From Meghimatium bilineatum (Eukaryota; Mollusca; Gastropoda; Stylommatophora; Philomycidae): 64,000 nucleotides of DNA. The notes beneath the pieces are model-generated. The model saw only the letters and a list, made by a program, of their open reading frames with translations. It was not told the origin of the DNA and did not search any database. Positions within the stretch are counted from its first letter, which is position 1. The number at the start of each line of letters is the position of its first letter. The DNA lies in the NCBI GenBank assembly GCA_034231615.1, contig CM067322.1:58410938-58474937 (forward strand). The letters run 5' to 3'. Shown here piece after piece: positions 1-12,100 of this stretch. A program made the position numbers and the translations under genes.

Positions 1-128
1 GTAACTAGCATCTGGATTGTTGATGAGAAATTCAATAACAATCTTGGACATATGAACTTTGACCCTCATCTGCTCAATGAAAGGACTGTAAGCCTCGCTG
101 GGTTGCATCAATATGTACTCGACAAAAC
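1..128 (-). CDS. DNMT1: DNMT1 exon: RFTS C-terminal part, cut by window edge
   Basis: Begins after the acceptor at 130-129 and reads FVEYILMQPSEAYSPF and then KVHMSKIVIEFLINN. This matches the family's AEYILMDPSPEYAPIF and YISKIVVEFL. It is open to the window edge; the downstream CXXC, BAH and methyltransferase exons would lie outside. Confidence 0.93.
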
Positions 129-3100
129 CTGCAGTCAGAAAAAAAAAATTATGTGTAACTGTAATCAAACCAGAGGTCGTAGTAACTGGATTACCAGAAC
201 CACAATTTTTTTTATGGTTGTAAAGCTTTTATATAACCAAATTGGACTAACATCTAAGGTTGAAAGAAAGTACCATAAGAGGTACATTTTACTTAACCTT
301 TAGGACTCTACAGGTGCAATTTTGCAACAAAAGTGTGCCCCACATCTTGCCTATTGGCTCAATATTGCGCAGTGACTTAACAGATAGTGCCGAATCGCGA
401 GTACGGAACTTCACGAAGTAAAGCTTATAAGACGTAGAAATTCCCGCCACATGAAGCTAGGAATACGTCAGTCTAAAGATCAAATTCCTTTACACATTAC
501 CACTGTAAGAAGGGGAAAGCCAGTTGGTTTTGTAACGCATTTCTGGAGCGACTTTAGCTATTTTCGGTGCAGTATTTTACTATCACATTGAGTACCGCCT
601 GCCATGGGTAAGTAATCGCAACTACATGTTCTAATTGTTGTTTTTTGTGTTTAATATGTTGTTATTTGTTAAGAATGTATGTGTATTCGTTCAAAAACAC
701 AAAAATAATATGTATCAGGGGTGACACGTGTGTGCATGGACAATAATTACGCTGTGTGTCGGCCAAGACCTAGTGTTGACCGGACGGACATTATGAGATT
801 TCTTCACGTTTTATTCGTTTTTTAGGCCATATTATATTAGTTTGTATATGAAACAATATATATACAACAAGTATAGGTATTAGGGAGGATTTTATCAATT
901 TTTGCACACATTGCTCAAGTATTAGGGTCGTTAAGAAGTTATATGTGCGATTTTGCAATTTTTCCCCAAATTTTCAACTTCACATCATGCTCACCACTGT
1001 CATCTTCTTCTTCTTCTGCGATTCTACTCAAACTCCTGCAGATTAGCAGGATGTAGTCCAGAGAACGGAATGCAATGTGTCATGGTTTACACATTGCTGC
1101 GGTATCTGCGCCTTTTGACCTGACACATCCAACTTCAGCATGGCTTTGGGTCTCTGACCCTATATGGGATGGGACAGCCAACTACATCCCATAACCTCCT
1201 TAGTCGCCTTTTACGACATGCATGGAAGGTAAACAGTGTTGCTATTCTTTGCTACCCTTAAGGCCCCGGCAACACACGGGCGGCTCACAACTGTCATATC
1301 ATACATACAACAACAACAAAAAAACACAACTATATTCACTATTCACTCCTTTATTTAGATATGCAAAAATTATTTTGATATCTGTTAAAACAAAAATGTT
1401 ATCGCGTTTTCAAAACACCCACCATCAATAACGCAAATTTTCCAAAAAAGAATTCAGGCCCCAGGGGGATATTGCGTAATTTTAATTGAGGGCTGGGCTC
1501 TAAAGGTTAACCGGAAAAACATGCGTCCGGAATAAAACGGATTATTTGTTTGAAATAATGTTTCACTTTGTCAGATGAATGTACATACAAGGTTTTTACG
1601 TCTCCTCCATAATTTCAAGAAGCATTATGCTTGTAAATTCATGAGTATGCAGTAATAATACACTCAAATTGTTGCAAGAATGCGGTGGACAAACTGGTTA
1701 GGGAACAAAATTCTACAACCTTTAAAATTTTCTTGTACAGAATCATGATTTGACCTATTTACACACAAAACTCCCCCCCCTCCCCAAAGACAAATAAGAT
1801 ATACGTTCAAACAATTGGGTCAAAGTGCATGAGCCATGGAAAGATGAATTAGCAACCAACCAATCATTTGATTAATTGCAAGTGATACAATGTATAAAAC
1901 TGTGATATAATCAAGTGTTTTTAAGTAATTCAATCACATTCTGTTCCTTAGCATATTTCAATTTTCACTATTTAAAATATTTAATACAAATTATGCTCTT
2001 CTGCATGTGTTCATGAGATATAAGAGTTTCCCTTACTTGAAACAATCAAATAAAGGCTAATTTAAATAATGACAAACCTGTTGAAAACCCAATCAAGGCA
2101 TTTTCTCCTCCATCAAAGCCAGCAACAAATCATTCATTTATTGGACCCATGTTGCGGCAAGGTACTCCACCTGGAATAGAACAATCACATTAAAGAAAAA
2201 AAACTACCAAACATTGAAAACACTTTATTTTCTTCTACACATGAGAAGCCTTGTAGGCTAGTTGATAGTGAGCTTGCCTACTGTAACTGAGTTACAGAGG
2301 TGCCAGGTTCTAGCCTAGTTGATAGTGAGTTTGCTTACTGTCACCAGGTTACAGCGTGCCAGGTTTACTATCACCAGAAAATGTGATTTGTTTGAAACCA
2401 AGTCCAGATAAAAAATCATGGTCGTGATTTCTCACTTAATACGGTCATTCCTCCAGTTCAGGGGTTGTAGTTGGGTACCAGGAGTATGTGTTGAGGAAGG
2501 TAAACACTGCAAGGAAGGAAACTGGCCACACCACCTAATAGTTGCTACCATGGGACTTTAACACATATCTGTACTACGACTAAAAGATGTTGCCATTTTT
2601 GTTTCAATCCCTGGAAATAATGAGCAATACAGGATTTGCATCCTTTTGTGCAATTGAGGTTTCTCCAGAGATGTATTTCATGACTCCCAACTCCCTATAC
2701 GCATGCAATGCTTTGAGAAGAAATGTACCACTCAGAAGGTAAAAAGCTTCCTGTGTAGTCATATAATTTACTATGGCCACGCAGAAGATGGATGTGTTAG
2801 ACCATTGGCACAAATAACAGTGACACAGCGCATTTCCATTCTCTGGACTACATCCTGCTGGAAATCTAGTAGGACCATTGTCCTGCTATAAGGGAGATCC
2901 AGCGGGAGTTTGAGAATGAACACTGTAGAAGATCTAGTAGCGAATCTGTGCTGTTGCATAGCAAGTTTGTCTAATGGGACACTAGTGAGACCTTCACACC
3001 TGCATGCTAAAACTGGCATGTTTGTTTATCTGAATTTTAACTTTATGTATGTCTTTGAAACAGCCATTCCTTGTTTTCTTCTTTTTTAGACTAATTCCTT

Positions 3101-6100
3101 TGTTTTCACTTGCTTGTACTACCATGTCCAACAGGGCTTGAAGTTGTTGTTCGCTCCCTTCAATCAGAATTGTATCATCAGCATTTCTTAGATTATTCAG
3201 ATTGTAACCTCCAACTGTTAATCCTGGAATGTGAAATGAATATAGAAAAAGAAAATCTTCTAATGAAAAAAAAGCAAACAAAACAAGAAGTGATCATATG
3301 GGGAATATAAAGATTAAAAAAATTGCTGGAACATCTGCGGTCAAATATATTGAAAATCAGAGACTGAAATGGTTCCGCCACTTAATGAGAATGAACCAGT
3401 ATTGGCCAACAACAGAGCATACAACATAAATGAAGACATCAAACGGCAAAGGAAGACCAAGAAGAAAGTGGATTAAAGGAGTTACAAACGCTCTGAGACC
3501 TCACAATATTACTGCATATCAAGCGACCAAATGTAATATTGCCCAAAAACCGACCAGCATTCAACCATGCTACAGCTAACAGTAACAGCAGAGAAAACAC
3601 AATCGATAGAAGAAAAATGTTACACTGAAGAACTAATAACAGAAAAAATATGGAAGTTATTTGCTGCTGGCATCTTTTACAGAAACTCTATACAAACAAC
3701 CTAACTTCACATCCATACCTTCTGGGCTGGCATCCTCTTCAAATATGGGTTTCAAGACTCCGCTGAAGTACAGATACTTGTTACGTTCAATCAGGCAGGT
3801 GTCAAATGCACACAAGTGTGTGTTCTTATCATAAACACTGGAAGGGAACACAGTTTTAAAGATTAAAGTGCATGCAGATGAATCTATCAATCAAATACTC
3901 AATCAATCAATCATCTATTATGTCTATCTATCTGGCTATACAACTATTTGCACCTCATGGAATATAGGTCTTAAACAAACTCCTCTATCTTGTCCTATTT
4001 TTAGCTTGCTTCCAGTTCTTTCCATGCTCTACCACACCAAACTACTTTTGCATCTCTGCATCTATTTCTTTCCTCTAGATAATACTTGTTATTTCTCGTT
4101 TCCTGTGGGTTCTAGAGTAATGCCTGTATTATTATGCTTTCTTCTTCAATGTTCATTCTCAAATTCCTATTGAATCTCTCTTGTTAGGACAATGGTCCTA
4201 CTAGATTTCCAGAAGGATGTAGTCCAGAGAATGGATATGAAAATGGAGAATTAAATTGTGTTGTCGCCATTTTATTTGCACCAATGGCCCAACACATCCA
4301 TCTTCGGTAGTTTGCTATGCTTTCTGTTAGCTTTCTTAATGTGTGTCCTCCGCCGAAGACGGGATGTGTCTGCCATTGGCGCAAATAAAACGGCGACACA
4401 ATGCATTTTCATTTTCTGGACTACACCCTGCTGGAAATCTTGTAGGATCATTGTCCTGCTATAAGAGAGAACCAGCATGAGTTAAAATGAACGCTGAAAA
4501 AAGAAGATATCAGCTTCTGACTCCGATAGGAGAACGAGGAAGGAGACAAATAATTTTTGAACGTTCAAAAAAAAAAAGGGAGACTTACCTGAAGTTTGTG
4601 ATTTTATGTTGTGGCCGGTCTTTCGTTATTTTATCAAAGTCTTCATTACCAGTAAACAATGACAACTTTGGATCAGTGAGGGCAATGAACTCTTCAACCT
4701 AGAAATAGTAAAACCAACATTAGCCTGACATTTCCCGCTACAGACATTACAATAGATCTATTATGTGTATGAGAGACAAAATTAGCTATAAACATCAATC
4801 TTCGGGATTCGTTTTTAAATTACTAGATGAAATATATCACATCATGGTTTAAAGCTACACTATCCATGCATTTTTCGCCCAACACATCAAACTTCCGCAT
4901 GACATTTTTGGTCAAAAACAACTTATTGAATGAGGAAGTCAGTCCATACCAAAACATCCTTAGTCACCACTTACACTATGCATGGTAAGTGGCAGTGTTA
5001 TTTCTTTGATCCCTTTTTCAGACCTGGCAATACACATCATGATCATATCCATAACCCTTCAGGGTCGTAGAGTTGAGACTCTTGAAATATAGCGGTGCCA
5101 CTCTTGAAATGTCAACAGAAAAATTTTGCCATGCCTCTCTGTTCTTTGTTTAGGTGAAGAATCTTAATCTTGTCCAGTCTTTAATATTATCAATCCATAC
5201 TTTCCTCTTACCACCTCTTCTTCATCAACCATCAGCTGTTCCCTGCAAGATAATTTTGGAAAGGAAATCATGCCTCATGGCCAAACCACACAAGTTTTGT
5301 GATGTCTCACCACTGCCGTGAGATGTTCCTGTTGGCGTCAAATACACATAGGCCAACAGAAATATAATAGCAAGTGAACTGCAGATTAGTAGCATGTACT
5401 CTGGAGAAAAGAATGTTGTCATGGTTTACAGATTGACTGCACCTTTCGGCCTGACACATCCAACTTCAGCATATACCAAGTAAAAAATTAGAGACAGTTT
5501 TCAGGAATTCTAGGGATGCAATTATTAATTAAGAGAGAAAATGAAAAATTCACTGCATGGTACATGCCGAAATCGGATGTGCAGGACCTTCCAAGGTGCA
5601 AATAACTCAGTTATGCCGTAAATTAGTACTACAACGTACTTCATGCTTCCCGGCGGAAATCACATGCACTTTTGTGTTGATTACCAGAGTTCGAAAGAAG
5701 ACTGTATGTCACAACAACAGGCTGCAGTTCAGAGGATGGAATGAGTTGTACCATAGTTTGCAGCTTGACTACAATATATGTGCCCGTCAGCCCAGCACAT
5801 CCAACTTCAGTATAACATTGGATCGTTTATGAAACAGTAAATTCAACTCACAAAATCCTCTTAGTCACTTCCTACAACATGCATGGCATGCCTTAGTGTT
5901 GGTACTCTCTGTTCCCCTTTTGAGTCCGGCAACATTTGCCCGACTACAAATAATCATTTTAGCTTAAGTAAGGCCTGCCGTCTAATGAAAGCAATGAGAT
6001 CAAGCAATTACTAGAGTACACCCATAACTGAGCCAAATGCAAAGCGTGTTACGAAACCATGGCCTTTGGAAAAGTAAGAAATTGGTCGCTCACGGTCACT

Positions 6101-9100
6101 TACAAAGGACACTGTTCTGTAGCATTCTTTACATTCAGATCCGTCTCTCGTTTACACAAAAGTCGCTTCTAGTGGACAGCAGGCCTAATGTGTGCACAAT
6201 GGAAAAAAAAATACTTTATGGACGTGACTATTACCTTCTAACCTTGCTACAATGATCCTTCAAGGAACGATGCAAGGAAAAAAAGGAAGAGACAAATTTT
6301 TCTTAACTGACCACAGATACAAACAAATGAGCAACACAACTTACAGCATATTCAGAATCACCAGGAAATAACTTCAGTTCCTGATCGTCCATGTACTTCA
6401 AACATTCATTACATCTTTCTGGGAGAGCTTTCGTATGACTTAAAGTCAACACTGTGGAATTTCTGTAAATAAGAAACAGTTCATAACATGTAACACAAGT
6501 AAAAGATTACAAGTGGGAGGGGAAACAAACAGATGATGATGATGAAATAATACCTTTAGCTGCGAGCATATACCTCTTGACACATGATGATGATGAAATA
6601 ATACCTATAGCTGCGAGCAGATACCTCTTGACACATGATGATGATGAAATAATACCTATAGCTGCGAGCAGATACCTCTTGACACATGATGATGATGAAA
6701 TAATACCTATAGCTGCGAGCAGATAGCTCTTGACACATGATGATGATGAAATAATACCTATAGCTGCGAGCAGATAGCTCTTGACACATGATGATGATGA
6801 AATAATACCTATAGCTGCGAGCAGATAGCTCTTGACACATGATGATGATGAAATAATACCTTTAGCTGCAAGCAGATAGCTCGACATTCCACTGATAAAT
6901 TGACAGATTTTCTGACAAAAGTACAGGTCTTCCTCAACTAAGGTGATACCGGTGAGTATAAGCATGGTTGTGTTAAGGGGGCTTATAGGTTTATGTTTTT
7001 CCCAAAAGGAAGCATTTATTATTATTCGAGAAAAATAATATTATTCACGACATACACGTTATCTACTAGGGATTTGTTGTTGCATGGTGGTTGTTCTGGT
7101 ATGTCACTGGCGAGACCTGGCACTCTACATGCAGTTAACATAATCTATGCCGAGTCATATGCCAGATTGTAATTAATTTAAAAATCAGCTTACCTTTCTT
7201 GTTGGTTGATATTATTTTCATCTTCTAGTTTGGCCCTCTTGTGACTGTTTTCCTTATCATCGCTCTCATCAGGACACTTGTCACATTCAGTCATCTTGGC
7301 TTGAACATCATTAGCAACTATTTCTTGACCTTTTTTTGGTTCCAACTTGGGCCTGCTTGGAAATTATGAATGTTTCCGTAGAAAGTAGTTTCAAACAAGT
7401 AATATCAATAATAAAATATCAATGCAAAAGCAGTCAAGCTAAATTACATCTGGACAGAGCAAGCATATTATTTATCAAGTGAGATATTCTTCTCAGAACG
7501 ATGTGTTCATCGTGGATACTCTGAGCGCTTCTCTATCCCGGGCAAGCAGGACTGCATTGGCCAGAGATATGTGCATACATTCTTCGATGTCGCTGGTCCA
7601 TCGTCTTCTTGGTCCATGCACAGAGAAAGACAAATCAATGTAAAGAACATTAAATGTAGATACGGGTCGAATCTTGAACAACATCACAACATGAAAGCTG
7701 AAGTTTATTTTGGTTATATAAAGAGACGTAATAGCATGAGAAAACTAGTAATGGAAGGCATAGTTGCTGGTAACAAGGCAAAGATAACAACGGACGAGAG
7801 ACATTTCAGAGTCTTTAGAGGTGCCCATGGCGGCATCATGTCAACTTGCTCAGAATTGTGAGGATGTTTAGTTCTCAATAGTAATACTGCATTTTGGGAA
7901 GAATGTAACTCAATTAATGCTATTCATAATATATCCCAATCATTTATATTTTCATATAACCTTAATTTCTTGCTGCCTCAATGGAGCCCTGATATACAGG
8001 AACAGACGAGATCTGGAACAGACCCGTGAGCTTTCTAAAAATAAGTTGTTTTAGAAACCTCTTCTATTTATGCTGTCCATATTTTCATGGGTGCCTCTCT
8101 AACTTTAAGCCCACTGTATTTAAACAGCGTCACTTTTCGGATGGTATTAGTAACTAGTAGCATGTCAGAACCATTTGACCTGCTGTTTTCTGATGAAGTT
8201 CCGCACTCGTGTTATACCCACCTGCCGTCTGATTGTCTCATTACTGATTATATCTATTTTTGTGACCTTGTGAAAAAAAACTACTGAAAGCAAACAAAAG
8301 GGTAAAGTACACCCTGATCAAGTGAAAATATTTGATAGAATAGGAACTACCAAATCAATCAAACAAACACAGAATAGGAACCACCAAATCAATAAATCAA
8401 ACACAGAATAGGAACCACCAAATCAATCAAACAAACACAGAATAGGAACCACCAAATCAATCAATCAAAGAATAGGAACCACCAAATCAATCAAACAAAC
8501 AGAATAGGAACGACCAAATCAATCAATCAAACACAGAATAGGAACCACAAAATCAATCAATCAAACACAGAATAGGAACCACAAAATCAAACAGTGATTG
8601 TTCCACGTAAACTGCTATTTAATTTTTTTAAATATATTTACTTACCAATTGGTGTACAATCTTACTGCAGTTTTCTATTTACTTGAATTTTTTTAATCAA
8701 ACGAATGCAAACATGTTTTGGCAGTAAAGAAAGTCAATAATAATCATGTACGTTCAAATAACTCACCTTCCAGAAAACAATGACATAATTGTGGGCTGTT
8801 TGTCATCAGGAGTCTTAGAGGCGAGACGACCTGAAGTCCGAGCAGGTGCTGTTGAGTATAGGTAAAACATATACATATTTTCTGATGCCACTAAGCAATT
8901 ACACCTAATTAACCTTACAGGCTCTATAGGTGGTTATAGCCCCGACGTCATTATGTAACTTGGGTCGGTAGGCGTCTCCATTCACCCCCATTGCTATGCC
9001 CCAAATCATCAGCACGGAATCACACGAAGTAAAGCTTATATGATGTAGAATTCCCGCCACACGAAGCTAGAAAGAAATATGTCACAGCCTAAAGGTCAAA

Positions 9101-12100
9101 TTCCTTTACACATTACGATTGCAAGAAGGAAAAAGCCAGCTAATTTTTGACAACAAATTTCTGAAATGAATTTGTCCATTTTCGACCACATATTTTACTA
9201 TCAAATGTAGTGTAGCATTGACAAGTGATCAAATGTAGTGTAGCATTGGCAAGTGATCAAATGTAGTGTAGCATTGGCAAGTGATCGTCATAGAAAAAGG
9301 CAATGTACCATATTAGAAACACTGTTATTTGCCAATCATGTCATAAGAGTCAACTAAGGAGGTTTTGGTGTGGAGTTAGCTGTCCCTTCCCGTCATAGTG
9401 ACCCAGAATCCATTCTTAAATCTGATGTGTTAGGCTGAAAGGCGCAGACATCACAGCTAAGCTGTAAACCATGACCAAATGCATTCCATTCTCCGAACTA
9501 CATCCTGCTAAACTTTAGGAGTTTGAGTACGAACGCAGAAGAAAAATAAACACAAAAATAAAACATTTATCTTACCACTTTGCAGTTGACCTTGCTTCTG
9601 CCATCTGTATTCTCCTTTGTAAATTCTTTATTTTCTACGTTATTTTCAATGTTAGAGCCCAATGCAAATTTAGACAATGTCACAGCAACAGAGGATCCGT
9701 TAGTGATATGCCCATTGGCTACTGTCGCTGATGAAAATTCACCATTGTGAGCATGCTCAATGTCGATGCTACTTGTACCATTGCTAGTTCCGTTTGTGTT
9801 AATACTCTTCTTGTAAAAACCTTTCTATTAAAAAGAAAAAAAGTATTTCAAAAATACTTTTAAACTGGGTTTATTCAGTTCAAAGATGATAAAAACCTGC
9901 TAGGATGGTCTTTATCTGGCATTCTTTATGAGGTTATACTAAAGAGAAATGCGGTGGCCTAGCTGATAGTGAGCTTGCTTACTGGATTACAGCGTGCCAG
10001 TGCTGGGTTCCAAACAACATCTGGACAAAACAATCGGGGCTAGATTTACCTCCTGACAGCTCCTCCAGTTGACCCAGCTGTAAATGGATACCTGACGCAT
10101 GAGTTGGGGAAGGTAAACACAGCAAGGAAGGAAACTGGCCATCCCATCTAATACTGTAGTTGCTGCAGCTTAGCAAACGAAAAGTTATCTTCATCTCCGA
10201 CGGCAGGTCACTGTTATGGGATCTGCCGTACCTTTATACTAAAGAAAATCCTGGATTGACAACATCAAGGAATGGTCTGGGCATGATTTTGTCTACACCC
10301 CTCCAAGTGGCTATGGATAGAGATATTTGGAGAGCGTTCTTTTACTGATGTCACCAGTGTGGCACCCCTACGATCTAAATGTTTTTGGGTCTTATTGTTA
10401 TTGTTATTATCTAAGGTTTTCCACAGTTTATGCAAGCACCAGATGACTGCTGTACTCAATGTACCTGTGGGTTGCAATGTACCTGTGGGTTGCAATGCTA
10501 CAAAATGGACATATTATTTCTAGATGAGATTTTGTCATGATTTTCTTGCACTCTCAAAGCATCCTGCAGATAAAAGGGTTAATTTTCTCCCAGAGGTACA
10601 GGAATGGGTTTTCAGCAGACTTCAGCTCAGAGAAGATCATTGGATGAAATAGCTCATACCTCCTTAGTACCTTCTTACGACATGTGACAAGTGTTATTTC
10701 CCTTTCTGGTGCCAATAACACACAGGCAGTATTCTTCTTCTGCGTTCTTTCTCAAACTCATGCAGATTAGCAGGATGCAGTCCGGAGAACGGAATGTGTT
10801 GTGTCATGGTTTACAGCATTGCTGCGATATCTGCACCTTTCGGCCGGACACATCCAACTTCAGCATGGCTTTGGGTCACTGACCCTATATGGGTAAATGC
10901 AAATAAAGTAAATAGGTTACTAGAAAACTATCAATATAAAATAATAAAATATAGAAAATAAAAATATAAAATTTTTTTTTTTAAAAGAACAAATACAATT
11001 GTCAACGTGGTGGTCCAATTGGGATCTTTATCAAGACAACAAAAACAGTTAAGAACAAAAAACCATAACGAATATAAACAAAATGGATTTCTCCCACCAG
11101 GAAATCAACAACCAGCAACAACAGATCCAGTGCAATACCAACTCCATCCCATAACCTCCTTAGTCGCCTTTTACGACATGCGTGGAAGGTAAACAGTGTT
11201 GCTATTCTTTACTTCCCTTTTGGGCCCTAGCAACACACGGGCGAGGCATTATTCTAAACCTCTTTATTACCTCTTACGACATGTGGTAAGTGTTATTTCC
11301 CTTTCTGTGCCAATAACACACAGGCATTATTCTAAACATAAATAAAGTTAGCAGCAGAGACAAGAAAAACATTTAATCTTGTTTGTTTGTTTTGCATTCG
11401 CTCCATTGTAATCAGCACAGATATTCATGTGATTTCCGCCAGGAGCGTAGTTACATTGTGCCACCGTTATGTGCCTTGCAGGCCCAGCACATCTGATTTT
11501 GACATGCCTTGACATTTCGGGTGGACTGCCCTAGCCTGTGACAGCCTTCCTATCTGTCGTCAGGCAGTGAATGTGTACTTATTCTACGCCGAAACTGTCC
11601 TTCACATCTATCTTGCACGAGGTGTTCCGCCACCAGTGAACTTGTCTCATGTAATTTGACGTATTGTGACTGGGCCCATTGGGTACTGAACCTTTTCTCA
11701 TCCTCAAGCCTGGTTCCGGTTTAGTAAGAACTTGACAGAAGAAATGGACTCGGACTCGTTCACTCTCTTAGCCGAAGTGTTGTTCACCAACTTCATGAAC
11801 CACTCATCCTAAGTCCGAGTCTTTACACATTTTTATGAGCGTCAGGGACTAGCATTTGTTCTAGAACAGCTGAACAGTGCTGTCACCCTGGAAGGCTGTG
11901 CCTGCGCCCATCAGGCACTGAATCTTTTCTCTCCGCAAGCATGATTCCGTTATAGAAAAAACTCAACAGTAGAGTTGGGCCTGGGATCACCGGTATCTAG
12001 GAGCTTGTCTCGAATAAACAAAACAATAGTTCTGATTTCCTTGAAACGTTTTTCATTCTCTTTGCACGTGCTGCTGTCCTCTAGTGCTGTGCTTCCCTCT

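Noticed and set aside
6507-6965. 152-codon minus frame as a gene
   Set aside because: 51-bp repeat keeps the frame open; flanks belong to dispersed element D.
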